A DNA stretch of 64,000 nucleotides from Odiellus spinosus (GCA_963920705.1 CAWUCO010000074.1:2322276-2386275); one strand, 5' to 3'. Positions 42,470 to 56,049 are shown, counted from the first letter of the stretch. Numbers and translations: made by a program. The notes: generated from the sequence alone by a model not told the origin.

Positions 42470-45462
42470 GACTACGGTTACATTGTGCTCTGAACGTCGA
42501 CGTAAGGGAACGAAGACTTTTCGTCGACGCTCGTGAACGTCGACATTCGGAAAAAGGGAGCGTTTACATTGTCGTCGTTTGAATGTACCCTTGTAGAATA
42601 TTTCCTCCAAACGGGGTTTTTCTGGTATGGAATGTTAGAAACGTTAGGAGGGCCATGTTTAAAATTATTTCAGGATCTTTAAAATTAAAACGGGTATATT
42701 ATTTCGGTATAACTGGTTGCATCTGATTTTTACTTCCCCGACTGAACTTTAGTTCAGGGGGAAGTTTTACACTGGTCGTGTGTGTGTGTGTGTCACTTCC
42801 TCTGTAAGCGGATATCACGTGACCAAGCTCGTGGAGCCAAAAGTCTAGAGACGTAATCATGCCAGCTTATCGTTCAATTCCGTTTAACGGGAATTACCTC
42901 CTTTAAGCGTGGCTGCCACATTGAGTTTCAGGTGTCGTGCAAAGATATACAACAGGACGTCTCCAATTGCATATTTTCGCCGTCCACCATCCACTTTACG
43001 GTCAAACCTCGATGCTGGACAGCTGAAGGCGATTATACGCAATGGGACGTCTCACTGATATAATCACCTCCGACCATCTCCAAACCAAGGTCCAACCTCC
43101 GATCTCAGCGGGCCCTACTAGCGAGGCGTCCCTCACTAATATGGTCCACATCGATCTTCCACTCTACAAACATCGCCCCACCAATGGGTAAATTAACATT
43201 GAAAACCAAGCGCCTAGAGATCAAGAATCGTCTAGACATTGAAGGGAGGGGGTTTTCCTCCCAACTTCATGGCCACTTCGCCCGATTAATAAAGGATCTC
43301 GAACGGTTTATATACTACCTTTTTGGAGTGAATGCAAATGAGCCTAATGGTGTGATATCGTTTAGAGAAATGAAACGCAATATTAATTTATTTTATAATT
43401 AAAAATATCAAAATGGTTAAACTTAATCTAATTAATAATTCAGTTGAAAAATCAATTTAAAATTCGAGATAGTTTAGAAGATATTTAAGAAATTGTCCAA
43501 ACATTTAATGAAATTTGGCAATTTAATACCAGCTAGAGTTGGCAACACGCGCTAAGCTGTTTTCCATATATCATTTAGTCCAAAAAGGAAAGTTATAACG
43601 GGCCGTATAGGCTAAGGTTTGCTGCAAACTTGGGGTGGATTGAAGAATCTAAATGAAGGTACGTTTACACGGGCATCCAAGAAATGATTTAAGATTTAAA
43701 GCTGAGGCGGATTGATACAAAATGTTAAACCTCTTAAGAAAAATGATAGTGGTGAAAACTCTCCTTGAACAAAAGTACAATAGGTTTCCCGTGTTTAAAA
43801 AACAACAATTTTGAAGAAAAAATGGACATCTGATGTTGGAAAAAAAATAGGCTTCAGTTTTCTCCACTATAAAACCAAGAAACATTTCCGATTACTTTCA
43901 TAATCGAAATCAGCCGTGTACAGTGAACTTCGAGACCAGGAGACGAGACGAGACGAGAGGAGGCCAGACCAGACGAAAGAGAGCTATAATGACTTAAGGG
44001 AGATAATCAACCAGCGCAGAATGTTATCACCATTTGAAGTCAACAGAGCAGCGACACGGCTTTCATTTATCACCACAAAGAGACGGCCCGGCTACGAAGA
44101 ATTGAAACGTGCAAGCAGTTAGTGTTTTCGGACTCGACATATGAGATACCTACAGTCAGTAAAAGCTCGGCAGTTCTTCATGCGGCCTCGTAATAGTAAA
44201 CATAAAAGGAGCTATTCAAATATAAGTACTAACGGTATGGAAATAGTCTACTTTCAGTCTTTTAAGATATTTTTTATCATAGGAGTGGAAGCTAACGTCT
44301 TGTCAACGTTTGGAAAATAACCTCTCGACCAGCTCAATCCTTGGATTCTTCCAATGACTGGGATCACTTGTATGATGAAACTATCAGTAATGGTCCTCTA
44401 TTAGTACGTCAAATCAAGAATTTCAGATGAAAATTGTACCGGAAGTAATTGCCAATCATCTACCGACAATGGGTTGAAAATGGAACAATATTTCTTGGTT
44501 TGTCCAAGAGGAACTTGCTACCATATCTTCGTCGTTTTAATTCCTTGTCTTCCATGCCATCCCAGACTAAATTCTTCGTCTTTATCAAATCAGTGGATTA
44601 TTAAAGATAATCACACAGTACAGCCTATGCTCAAGTGTTAATTTTTATTACAAAAACTTGTATTTTACCTATTTACTTAGAAAATAAACATTTCTTTGGT
44701 GTGTCTATTTAGAAATCTACGCCCTGCCGCATATAATTATGGGTAACGCAGGACATTTCATTCGGTGTGTATATTAAGAAGTCTATGACCGGCCGCATAT
44801 AATTATGGGTAACGCAGGACACTATTTTGAATTCTCTGAATCCTTGAGGTTAAGGGAAATTACTTCTACTCCGTAACCTAAATGGGAAATAGAGAAGTGT
44901 GATTGTAATGCACGCTGTTTCTTCTACTTTTCCAATACTCTACATTTCTTTTCATCTTTTATTTTAGGTAAGGCTAGGTTATGTAACCTTAACGTCGGGG
45001 AGGTTATATTTTGGTTTCCCAACTTGTTATTAAATATTATTAATATAATATAGTATTATATTAATTGAATGTACTAAATTATATACGCTTATCTTAAATA
45101 ATATCAGTTAATTTATTTTAAATTTTGAAAATCAAACCTCTGTTATTAATGAATTTGTCAGTAGCTGGCTACTTAGTTCAATAATTTAAATATGTTAAAA
45201 AAATCGTTATTACGCTTGAGAATAAAGTAGTTTAGAAAATAAAGTGCAATATCAAAAAATAGTAGCATTTATATAGTAAGAAAAATTCTACTATGCGGCG
45301 AACAACGACTTTCACGGGTTACATGCCGCCATGAACGTCGACGTAAGTCCTTAAATCGACGGTTCGAGGGAGTTTTCGTTAAGTCGACGTATCTCCTCGA
45401 ACGTCGTCCTTTTACATGGAAAAAATTGGCGTCGACGTTCAGAGTCCAATGTAACCGCAGTC
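42470..45462. mobile_element. Inverted-repeat element hosting copy B
   Basis: The 33-bp ends match at 30 positions in inverse orientation: GACTACGGTTACATTG at 42470 and its counterpart at 45462 (GACTGCGGTTACATTG), both continuing to CTCTGAACGTCGACG. A 3-bp ATA flanks both sides. Subterminal CGTCGACG words are repeated. Without the nested copy B it would be about 0.7 kb and has no coding capacity. Confidence 0.7.
42732..45028 (+). mobile_element. Hairpin-ended repeat family, copy B (full length, nested)
   Basis: Left hairpin ACTTCCCCGACTGAAC ... GTTCAGGGGGAAGT at 42732, GT microsatellite, and the same interior as copy A without the 495-bp duplication. The two tandem 66-bp units lie at 44689-44823. 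The right end is GTCGGGGAGGT (44994-45004) and CCCAACTTGTT at 45028. Its small gene is damaged: the frame from ATG 44021 stops at 44122 where the donor-like GTGAGT has become TTAGTG. The hairpin base pair that is C-G in copies A and C is T-A here on both sides. Confidence 0.8.
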
Positions 45463-45872
45463 ATATTTAAAGAAAAAGACGATATTTTGGTCACTGAATC
45501 TTTACTTTATTTAATACTTATTTTGCCCAATTTGTGGCAACTCGCGGTTTTATCCATCCTCTCTAGGTTGGGAACGGATGCGAAGTGTTTTTCTATTTTT
45601 GGAAATTTCTATTCAATACCCCTACTGAAGATTAGAAGGAGGGGCGCCATTTGGCTCGATAAGTTGACAGGTAGGTATTCCGCGCGAGGCTACTTACGCT
45701 GGTGTTCTACTTACTTTATTTTTCTGGGAATTCCCTATACGACAGTAGTAAATTCGAGCATTTTCTTAGCGCAGCGCTCGGCTTTACTTTTCGGTTTTCT
45801 AGTTATACTTTTTTCGTTTAAATTGGTAGAGTTTTGCATTCAAATTATTTCAAATATACCGTTTACATAAAA

Positions 45873-46321
45873 TGGTTATACACAAATTAGGTTTACATAA
45901 AACTTATTTCATATACACAAAATTATACAAGTTTATTTTACATTTTTAACATTTAAAGCCTTAAAATTCGCTACACGGGTCAACTAAACATCCCGATCTT
46001 TAAATCTTCCAGCCTCCAGGATCTATTCGCATACTTTTCACTATTAGGAAGTAGTGAAGGCTCGTGCTATCATAGGTCTAGGGGTATGCTTCGAAAGCTA
46101 CCAAAAGAACGTGCATTTCATTTAACTACAAACTTTCAATTTAAAATTTAAATTATCCTATTTTTTAACTGTTAAATGCAACTAACTTACTTTCTACACT
46201 CGCGCGAACAAAGAAAAACTAATACGTGTGACCCCGTCACATAGTTCACCTAACTATAACCCACAAATTTTCAATTTATTTTAATTTTGTGTAATGTAAG
46301 CCTACTTTTTATTGTGTGACA
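45873..46321 (-). repeat. LTR-like segment
   Basis: On the minus strand it starts TGTCACACAA directly after a purine tract (AAAGGGGAAG, 46322-46331) and ends TATAACCA; AATAAA lies near 45930. This is the layout of a 3' LTR. No second LTR was found to the right. Confidence 0.35.
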
Positions 46322-46399
46322 CTTCCCCTTTAAGAAACTTCTTTTAAATTTAAACGGGCAAAATAAGAAAACCCCATGTCCTTCTTAACAAAGGACCGG

Positions 46400-47600
46400 A
46401 TAGCTAAATTTTAGCAAACCTTAAGACTTAGCCCCCTAAAAGGTCCCCTCTACCCAAAGTAAAAATTCGTGTGACCCTATCTTTAAAAACGATACCAACA
46501 AAACCGCACCTGCAATAACCCCCACAAGGAACTAACGAAATGACATCGACATTCACGTTCTGGGTCATTTCGGACTTTCCATAAAAACTTGCGGGCAGCG
46601 TGTCCCCCCCACAACACCAACCCGAAGATTCATCACTAATAAACCATAGGCCCACTGGTGCCGAATACGGCGGCCTACAAGCCTCCCCCTCTATCCTCCA
46701 CAGAAAAATCATACAGCCCCTGAAAAGATACTAGGAATCGAAAGGGATACGTCACGATGCACGTGTTAGCTGTCGTCCAGAGAAGTGCCCGGATGGCCCA
46801 GAAAAGAACCAGAGGCCTCGTATTCTGTTCCCCCCCAAAACTAACGTACGCGAAGCTACGCCGGGAAAATTGAAACTGCAACTGTAGAAGATCCACACGC
46901 TACGCTTTCCCCCATCAGAGGCGTAAATTGTAGAGAAGCCGAGAGAGAAAGGGTATCTCGAAATAAACCACTGAAGGGACAGGATCACCTCTAGGAGACC
47001 AGCGCCCCGCGCTGACGATGAAGACAAGGCCCGCTTATACAAAGGGTCCGGACTCCGCCATGGTCATGTCATGACTATGTCCTTTGGGACATAGTCGCTT
47101 TCGAAAACTTAAACTCGCTAAATAACTTAGAAAAAAAGATGAATCGAAATTCATCCCACTATTAAACACCGAGGCCACAAAGAACTCCGATTCACCCTCA
47201 CGATCCGATGATCCACGCTTACGAAAAACTATCCACTTAGGAAAGGAGAGCCCTTCACTATATGGAGTTGACACTGAGAAATCCATCAAATTATAACACT
47301 ACGACGAAGGACGCTGATTACTGAAGTCAAACAAAAACCCCGCCTCGAGACCCCAAATTCTGGACGACACCTCATCGGATCCAGACGATATCTTACGATG
47401 TTAAGAGGATCTGTCCGAGAGACCGTACCATACACACACAGTCCAGCCCCTCAAGGAGAGTCCGCAGACCGATTGCTCCAGGACGAGAAGGCTCGACTGG
47501 AACACAGCACGCAACGGCAACCAACCAAATCCGCGAGAGACGACACCCCGACCCCAACTTTATAGCACGAGAAGTGTTGAGTATCTTATTTCTTATCGTT
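46400..47600. other. GC-elevated interval with minus-strand open frames
   Basis: Minus frames 46428-46712, 46752-47042 and 47035-47289 lie head to tail, upstream (in minus orientation) of the LTR-like segment. This could be the internal region of a retroelement. No protease, reverse transcriptase or integrase motif is visible, so no family is assigned. Confidence 0.3.
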
Positions 47601-47619
47601 TGACCCTCCAGTGAATTAT

Positions 47620-49670
47620 TCGTACCGCAAATCTAAATGTCGGTTTGTTAAGATCAAGGTTTAGAAAATCGTAGTAAAACCCACTCCCGTACTTTTTAAG
47701 ATAAAAAGAACTCAGAAAAACGTTATCGAGATACAAAAAGATAGATTAGGATAACCTTTGCTCCCATTTTTAAAACCCCCCTAATAGAAGGTAGAAATTA
47801 ATATTAAACGTAAATAGATATGTATCGTAAAGTTGAAACCCCTCTAGAACCTAGAACATAAAGAAAAGTCTTAGGCACCGTCCGTTCCAAAATCCTCGTA
47901 TAATTTTAAACTTAACGTTGGACTCCCTCTTATAAATAATCAAAGGGCAAGTCTTATATATATATTTATAGCACCTTCCGTGCGACCACCTCAATGATAT
48001 AACGGGTTGTAACGTCCCTCGAATATTAAGTATTATCGCTTCCCCCTAGTAATTAAAGTGTTATTTTAAAGTGTTATTACAAACGTGCTTTTTTTGGTAC
48101 CCTCTCCTTTTTTTCAGTACCCGGCCATCACGGCCAATCACACGCTTGCTAGCCTTCCACCGTGCTTGCCAGGTTTTCTTTCGTATTTTACAGTTTCTCG
48201 TTAGAAACCATAATGGGTTCTTTATTTTCTCGGGCTCTCAATAATTTTACCCCTTATACAAAATATAAAACTTTTCACGCTACACAATATAAAATTCCAC
48301 AAACAAAAGTAACTTCACGGTCGTTTAGTAACTTTCAGGTGTTCAATTTCTTGATGTCTTGTATATTTTGAGGAGGGTTTGCTTCTAAATATACATGACA
48401 ATAGATGTTGGGAAGGGAATGGACAGTGACGTGCGTACTCACTAACCGGACAACTCCCGTTTCCAGATATTCTATTGGCGTTACCAAGGAATTATAGGAG
48501 CGGGCCGTTCCATTAGCGACCACCGCTTGGTTCTGGCCATGACCCCTAACCCTTGGTGGCGTAAATTACATTATTGTATACTTGCTTTGGAAATCTCTTT
48601 CCCTATATCTGTTTCCTCAACCGTTATTATTCTTTTTAAAGGGGCAATCTCATGAAAATCTAGATCTAAGCCTTCAACCTACCTTACTCCTAAAATTGGC
48701 ACTACAAAACACTGCCTATTTTAAAACTATAAAATATTTTTAAACGATTTATAAATTAAGTTAAAAACATATTAAATTTTAAGGTGACTGTAATATTCGT
48801 TTACTAATCTCGCTTGGCTTAAATTAAGAAATTTTAAAATGTAAAAATTCTAGAGAAAATATAGTTGCTGATGCCATTATAATATCATACAGAAATAGCT
48901 CGTGAACAAAAATAAAACTCTTGAGCACGCTATTTCGAACAAAAATCTTTTTCGGCTAGTATTTGTGAAATATTTTAGTTCAAATCGAACATTTATCTGT
49001 AAAATTTATTTGAATATTTTTACATGTATATTCCTAGTGCGATTAAATTTAAGAGACGCATGTTACCAAAAATAATAAACATGTGCCTAAATAATCTTCC
49101 TAAAATGTTTTTTCCTTTCAATTTTAAAAAAGCCTCGGCATCCTGGAACTGCAAAAAAATAAGTTCAAGATGATGAAAATCGAGGGCAATATAAACCTTT
49201 CCTTTTATGTACAGCAAGAGAGCGAAAATAGCGGAAAGGGACCTAAAACTATTAAGCCAATCTTAACAAAGAAAGAATCGAGGCATCACTCCATCCCTCT
49301 GTGACGATCCTCAAAATCACCGGTCGCGCGCGGAGCAGAGATGGTACCAATTATCTATAATGGCTCTTGGCCCCTTCCTCGACTTCTTATTTTCTCTTTT
49401 CGCTCTCCTTTATACATTTGGAACCTTAAGTTCCGAAACTCAAATGTGTAAACAAATAAAGTTGAAACTGTGCCATATGTCCCTGGTGGAGAAATATGCT
49501 AACCAGGGAAAAATAACCTGTGAAAATTTGGCTTTAAAAAGCATATTCTTGAAAAGATAACAAAACGCAAAGGTACAAGTTTCCGTCTCTTGAAAATATT
49601 CCGCGATTATTAAAGTATAGAAGTTTCGTTTCAAACTCAGCTGAAGTCTCGTTATTTCTTTATTTTAAAA
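47620..49670. other. AT-rich interval, no gene recognised
   Basis: Short frames at 48162-48371, 48335-48523 (minus) and 49360-49560 are unrelated to anything I recognise. No repeat boundary is visible. Confidence 0.45.
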
Positions 49671-49682
49671 CTAACACGTGAT

Positions 49683-50358
49683 TGACCAACGCTAAAACCT
49701 GGCTATAGTAGTATCCACCCTTGGAAGGGGTAACTTTTTACGCCTCCACAAAATTGTAAGCTTACTCGTCTACCAGGCGCGGAACGACACGATAACATCA
49801 AGACAAATAGCGCCTTTGCTACTTTAACATGAACTGTTTAAAAAACTAGCAAACCTCGAGCAACAAAGGGCTTAGCTTGCGGGAGGGGAGTGGGAAAGCT
49901 CCGCGACGCCGTTGATAGTGATAAAAACAGGTGCTACTCCACTAAAGAAAATAGATATAATTTAAAGAATGGAAACTTGGTAAAGAGGCGTTTGTTTCCT
50001 TTTTTAAACTGGAACCTACATCACAACGTGATGTCATCAGAGTGTTAGTCTCTCGGAGAAGGGAAAGGGTAAGGGTCCCCTAGACTTTGGTAGTGGTGTC
50101 AGGTGATACGAGTATACGTTTGTTGTTGAACGCCATGGTGAAAAATATTTAACACGTTCTCATACCCCCCGTAAACGCCCTTAAGATAATATAATTCCTC
50201 CACGCCAAGAACTAAACATTTGAAAACCGTGGGCTGGAACATTTTAGTATTAAGCTATTGTATCAATCCAAACGGAGTAGGCTTACAATTCTAGAGAAGG
50301 CGTAAAAAGTTACCCCTTCCAAGGCTGGATACTAGTATAGTGCGTAAAATTGGTCGAC
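49683..50358. mobile_element. Inverted-repeat element, about 0.68 kb
   Basis: Arms of about 80 bp: the left contains agtagtatccacccttggaa then ggggtaactttttacgcc; the right contains the inverse ggcgtaaaaagttacccctt then ccaaggctggatactag. It is AT-rich inside, with no coding frame. Confidence 0.75.
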
Positions 50359-51020
50359 TAAATACAAAACCTATCTTTGGAAAATTTTTCAGTCGGTTGT
50401 CCTAAGGCCTTCCCTAAAATCAAAGGGAAACTAGTCTCTACCCCGAGTTACAAAAACCATCCCAATCTAAATCTCAATACTGGCTTGCTGTTTCGCGACA
50501 GTATTCCTTTTATAAATTATATCTAGGTGATATCTTAAAACTGCAGCCGAAACATTGTTTCATAATGAATATGGCTTAAAATCAACAGTTCGTTGATTTG
50601 ATTATAATTAATTGTTCTAGACTTTAAGCTTTGCTTAATATTTCCAAAATCTTTGGGTGAAGAGCTAATTTTATTCGACAATTAAGTCAATCAGATTTCT
50701 TACTTGCAAGGATTGAACCATTTGCGTTCTAGTGAATTTGGTTTATACAATTTCATGAGGTATATTTAGGAAAATATTCTTGTATCAATGGACCGAATCC
50801 TAAACCTGGATAATTGTGAGTTTATCGGGCGAATGGGAGTGCGTTAGTTCGAATGAGAATTCGGTCGAACGGGAGCAAACCGTATTTTCGGTTAAATGCA
50901 ACTGTCCTATTGGGCCGAATCCTGAACGTGCAGGTTCTCCCTTCTCATGGAGGAATGGAACAGAAATGGTGTACAAAACGTGCATACCTAAGCAGCGGCG
51001 TTTAAATGTACGGGTGCCTA

Positions 51021-52501
51021 ATTGATAAAAATATCTTAAAAGACTGAAAGTAGACTAATTTCCATACCGTTAATATTTATACTTGAATAGCTCCTTTTAT
51101 GTTTAGAATAACGAGGCCGTATGAAGAACTGTCGAGCTTTTACTGACTGTAGGTATCTCATATGTCGAGTCCGAATACACTCACTGCTTGAATGTTTCAA
51201 TTCTTCGTAGCCAGGCCGTCTCTTTCTGGTGATAAGTGAAAGCCGTGTGGCTGCTCTGTTGACTTCAAATGGTGATGACATTCTGCGCTGGTTGATTTTC
51301 TCACTTGAGTCATTATAGCTCTCTTTCGTCTGGTCTTGTCTTGTCGCCTGGTCTGCTACCGAAGTTCACTGTACTTGGCTACTTTATATTGGAGAAAAAT
51401 GAAGCCTATTTTTTACCAACATCAGATGTCCATTTTTTATTCAAAATTGTATTATAAACAAGGAATACCTACTCTACTTCTGTCCAAGGAGAGTTTTCAA
51501 GACTATAATATTTCTTAAGAGGTTTAACATTTTGTATCAATCCGCCTCAGCTTTAAATCTTAGGTCGTTTCTATCTTGGATGACCGTGTAAACGTACCTT
51601 TATTTAGGTTCTTCAATCCACCCAAGTTTGCAGCAAGCCTTAGCCTATACTGCCCGTTATACCTTTGCTTTTTGGACTAAATGATATATGGAAAACAGCT
51701 TAGCGTGTGCTGCCAACTCAAACTGGTATTAAACGGTCACTATTCTTTAAATTTTTGAACAATTTCTTAAATATCTTCTAAACTATCTCGAATTTTAAAT
51801 TGATTTTTCAGCTTCGTTATTAATTAGATTCAGTTAAACAATATGATTATTTTAAATTAAAATATAAATGCATTATACACTTCAATTCACTAAAATATGT
51901 CAGCGCATAAGGCAAAAATAGTTAGAGCATAGAAAAGGGGTATATTTAGCTTTCGCGGACCTTTATTCATCGAGCGAGTAACCGAGAAGAGTTGGGGAAA
52001 CCCCCCCCCCCTTTCAACGTCAAGACGTTTATCGTAACCCTAGGCACTCGGTAACTAAGACGGAGGAGTTTAGTGGAGTGGACCATATTAGTCAGGGACG
52101 CCTCGCTAGTATGGCCCGCTGACATCGGAAACTGGAGGTTGGACCTTAGTGTGGGGATGGTCGGAGTGGGAGACGTCCCATTGCGTATAATCGCCTTCAA
52201 CTGCCCAGCATCAAGGTTTGACCGTAAAGTGGATGGTGGAAGGCGATAATATACAATGAGAGATGTCCTGTTGTTGACACCTGAAACTCAATGTGGCAGC
52301 CACGCTTAAAGGAGGTAATTCCCGTTAAACGGAATTGAACGATAAGCTGGCATGATTACGTCTTTAGACTTTTGGCTCCACGAGCTAGGTCACGTGATTT
52401 CCGTTTACACAGGATATCCGCTTACACAGGAAGTGACACACATACACACAGATGCGACCAGTGTAAAACCTCCCACTGAACTAAAGTTCAGTCGGGGAGG
52501 T
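51021..52501 (-). mobile_element. Hairpin-ended repeat family, copy C (3' truncated)
   Basis: Minus orientation. The hairpin end lies at 52460-52501 (GTCGGGGAGGT on the plus strand at 52491-52501), followed by a short GT tract and the family interior. Homology stops near 51021, just past the first frame of the small gene, so the tandem units and right end are missing. The left subterminal repeat is flanked by a T-run as in copies A and B. Confidence 0.8.
51036..51281 (-). CDS. Repeat-borne small gene, copy C (first frame)
   Basis: An 81-codon minus frame from ATG 51281 (SSPFEVNRAATRL start, KRRPGYEELKH, basic RPRYSKHKRSYSS, end ISLLSVF). It is intact over the first frame and keeps the GTGAGT donor-like site. 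The second frame seen in copies A and D is absent because the copy is truncated. Confidence 0.5.
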   Translation of the reverse strand: MSSPFEVNRAATRLSLITRKRRPGYEELKHSSSECIRTRHMRYLQSVKARQFFIRPRYSKHKRSYSSININGMEISLLSVF

Positions 52502-52599
52502 AAAAAAACGCACAATTTGGCTGGATCGGTCGTATGGGATTTGGTTGAATGGAACAATTCGGTCGAATATTGCAGAGCCGTTATAATTAGTAGAAGAAT

Positions 52600-53150
52600 C
52601 GATAAAAAAGTCACTTGATTTTACTCATTATACCTCCCTTTAAAAAGTCAGAGAATTTTTGACGAGTTTTGACATTTTTCCAATTAACCTCGAAGGAAGA
52701 AAAATGAAGTTTAATCCCAAACCTCTCTTTGAGGAATTCAAAGTTGTTTACTAGGAAATTGATTGCTAATTTTAGGACTTATTTGAATTATCATATACTA
52801 AATTGTAACTACCTAACTTTTTTTTTTTGGTCGTGGGTAATATTATGAGTTTTTTGTACTCCAATAAGAGCCTTGAAGATGATACTCCCTAAGTTCTTTG
52901 TAAAGATGAACGTGATGCCATTAATTTTTTAAATTATACAATAGATATCTTTACACTTGACAAATAATCTTGCAAGATTTGAAACGTTGCGTCGCCGCTC
53001 AGATGTTTTTCTACAATATAATGACCTAGCATCATAATGGTATATATGGTCATTACCATGGTTAACCGAAAATGTGGGAAAATGGCCAATTGACCCCCCT
53101 TAGACTAGCTATAGGATTAGGTTAGATTTTTAAAATAAGGGAAACCAAAT
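52600..53150. other. AT-rich interval, no gene recognised
   Basis: No motif or repeat boundary seen. Confidence 0.5.
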
Positions 53151-53154
53151 GTTT

Positions 53155-54250
53155 TTTGAAGATATCCCAAATATCTGGGGGGCACGGCAGTGCACCTGGC
53201 AAGTGTACGCACGGCCGTACCATCCTTTTCACGAAGCCATTAAGGGAATTTTTGACCCCCGATATCTTCGTTGTGGTTAAAGCCAGAAGGCTGTATTTTT
53301 AGATGCTATTTTTAGTTAGCTTTTCCTTCAAATTTGGTGGTATTTTTATGTCTAGTTGAGATATCACCAGTCGAGCTTGAACTTTGGATCGTCAAAATTC
53401 TAAGATACGTCTAACAGACATACAAACTTCTAACTTTGGATTCAGTTAGTATTTAGACCCAAAATTTCAGTCTCGTTGCCCCCATTTACCCCCTTAAAAA
53501 TGGGTATATAAGCCCCATCATGAAATGAATGATGAAAAAGCAATTTGTATTAAAACATCGCCGTTATGCGTTGTTATTTATACCGAATCACGATTTCATC
53601 AGAAAATTCACATTATGCGACGGCTTTATTTGTCGATCATAGCTAAAATCTTCTTCTTCGTCCCATGGTAAAGAGTTAATAGAGCGAAAGGCTTAGGTAG
53701 GCCATCGTTGGGTATAAATGCACTTTTTTAGAAGTGCGAAGCAAAGCTACGTTTTTGTATAATTATATTTATTAAATAAACCCCATCATGAAAGCAGTTT
53801 ATATTCTCTTTATTGGCTTAGTTACACCTATTTGATTTTTAAAGCCACCCAGGGTATAATAGGGAATGGGCTTTAAGAAAATCCGTAGCAGACGTCCAAG
53901 AAATATTACCCGAGAAGAAAAAAAGGGGAAACATCTACAAAAAGAAGTGAGATCAAAGAAAAAATAAAATGTACAAAAAAGCCAAGTCTTGCACCGAAAT
54001 GCTTCCAGCGTAAAAAGTTGTGAGATAAAATGTAAAGCCAAGTCTGTTATTTTACTTCTTATGATTCACCCATTCAACAACATGGTCATAAATTGTTTCC
54101 TAGCTAGTTACCTACATTTACTAACTGTTTTAATATAAGACACTCATTTATATTTAATCAATATAGTCACTCGGCTATCGCGAGGCAACAAATAATGCGC
54201 TGCAAGGAGGTAATACCTTCTCATACCGCTAATTGATATTATTAAGTTAT
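53155..54250 (-). repeat. Repeat family F, uninterrupted copy
   Basis: The reverse complement runs colinearly through the 20.45-21.36 kb and 23.84-24.04 kb segments without the Mutator-like element between them. The junction reads, inverted, agctcgactggtgatatc at about 53360-53380, the empty form of the GTTCGACTGG target. It ends near 54250 at the counterpart of the palindrome spacer. Confidence 0.75.
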
Positions 54251-54599
54251 AAGTGAAATACTGCTACAAGATAATACGTCGTTTAACATGACCGGAGTTT
54301 TTCTTTGGCAAGCGTTAATAATTCTTTCTCAGAGATTGTCTACAGTCTGAACCCCTTTGTAAACCCTCAATATGACGTCCGTAAACCTATTTAAACTATG
54401 TTGAGCGGAAAATGGGAAGCGACCCTCCCCTTTTTGCCAAGAAATTCCGGCAATCGGAAGGGGGAAATCCAATACTCCTTAAAAATAGAACTATTATTTA
54501 CTACTATAAATAATTAAATCACTATATTTATTCCAGTTATCCAGGATTATCTTAATTTATCCAGATGATGTTAATTTTAATTGTAGTTTTATCTAAAAC

Positions 54600-55010
54600 T
54601 AAATTGGTTTCATAATTATTTCTATGAATACGAATTAAATATTATTATTTCGAATTATTAAATGTTATAAACACGAATTAAATATTAATACGAAAAATTA
54701 TGAATTAATAAATATTATAAATACAAATTATTATGAATTAATAAATATTATAAATACAAATTATAATAAATAAATATTATAAATACAAATTAAAATGAAT
54801 GAATAAATATTAGAAATACTAATTATTATGGAATATTAAATATATATTTTTAATTATTATAAATAATAATTAATTAAATATTATACATACTAATTATTAT
54901 GAATTAAACAAATTATTAAATATTAAAAATACTAATTATTATGAATTAAATATTACAAATACAAATTATTATGAATTAAATAAAAATACTAATTATTAAT
55001 GAGAATAATA
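54600..55010. repeat. A/T-only degenerate minisatellite
   Basis: About fifteen units of 25-35 bp built on attattatgaattaaata and ttataaatacaaatt. Nearly free of G and C. Confidence 0.8.
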
Positions 55011-55019
55011 TTCTAGTAA

Positions 55020-55930
55020 TTTAATTGTGATTTAGTTATAATCACTGTAAAATCCATTTTATCTATAATCTGTGAAAATATTTAATTTGATTCTTTCAAG
55101 AATAAATTTAAATCAGTAATACCTTCCTTATAATAAATGTAATCACGGTTTTATTGGTAAAATTGTGATTGAAACTTTAATTAAGATTAATATTAACTCC
55201 AACAATTAGTCGTATTCATGATTATAATTAATTTATAATAGTTGAAATACATTATGCGTTTAAGCTATTTATCGTTCATGAATTGAATATCTATAGCGTA
55301 ATTCGACTGTCTCGTGACCCACAATTTTCTCTCTAAAATACAGTTTGCGAGTGATGATATTGTAAAAACTCCTATCTTAGAAAAATGTTTTGGGTATTTA
55401 GTATTTTATAGTTCAAAACATAAAAATACTTGTTAGGTTGATAAAGTATCACTTTTGGGTCTATATGGTAATTCTAAAACTGCCAGAGTTTTCGAAATTG
55501 ATTTGGTTTGATAGAATCAAATATTTACAAAATAATATACTTGAGTTTTATAACACCCTGACCAACGATATTATATTCAAAATGCCCGTTACAATCCGCA
55601 TAAATATTTTTGGAAACTTACCTTTTCAATAGCAGTTCTTGTTTTAATTTGCCTAGCTGCCGGAAAGGCTCTTTTATATTCCGTTATCACGACATCACTT
55701 GAAACTGAAATAGCAATTATATTTAACGCTAAAACGAAAGATATTTCCCATAGGGGCTGTGAAAGTAACGAGCGTGTTCCAAACAATTGTTATTTAAAGA
55801 TAACGTGGCCTTTTTACCTTTTTTTGGAAGGACTATGGATTATAATTGGCATTTCTATAGTATAAAAGGGAAAATGAAGAGTAAAATAAATTGATTTTAT
55901 CGATTGTTTCAAAAATAAGGCTCGTTTGTG
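55020..55930. other. AT-rich interval, no gene recognised
   Basis: Short frames at 55438-55632 and 55589-55786 (minus) without recognisable motifs. Confidence 0.45.
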
Positions 55931-55942
55931 AGGTATAACTAG

Positions 55943-56041
55943 GAGTGCCTTAGAATTCTTGATTCAGATTTTGGTCAAAAGCTGTATTTCCTAAAAATCA
56001 AAAGATGACACAATTTTGGCTTTAAATATGCTAAGGCACTC
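55943..56041. repeat. Short inverted-repeat element, about 100 bp
   Basis: GAGTGCCTTAG at 55943-55953 and CTAAGGCACTC at 56031-56041, a perfect 11-bp inverted pair around an AT-rich centre. Confidence 0.55.
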
Positions 56042-56049
56042 TCTTTTAG

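Noticed and set aside
45487-45870. 127-codon hydrophobic ORF
   Set aside because: It opens on TTG, has no ATG at its start and no recognisable domain; AT-rich DNA gives such frames by chance.
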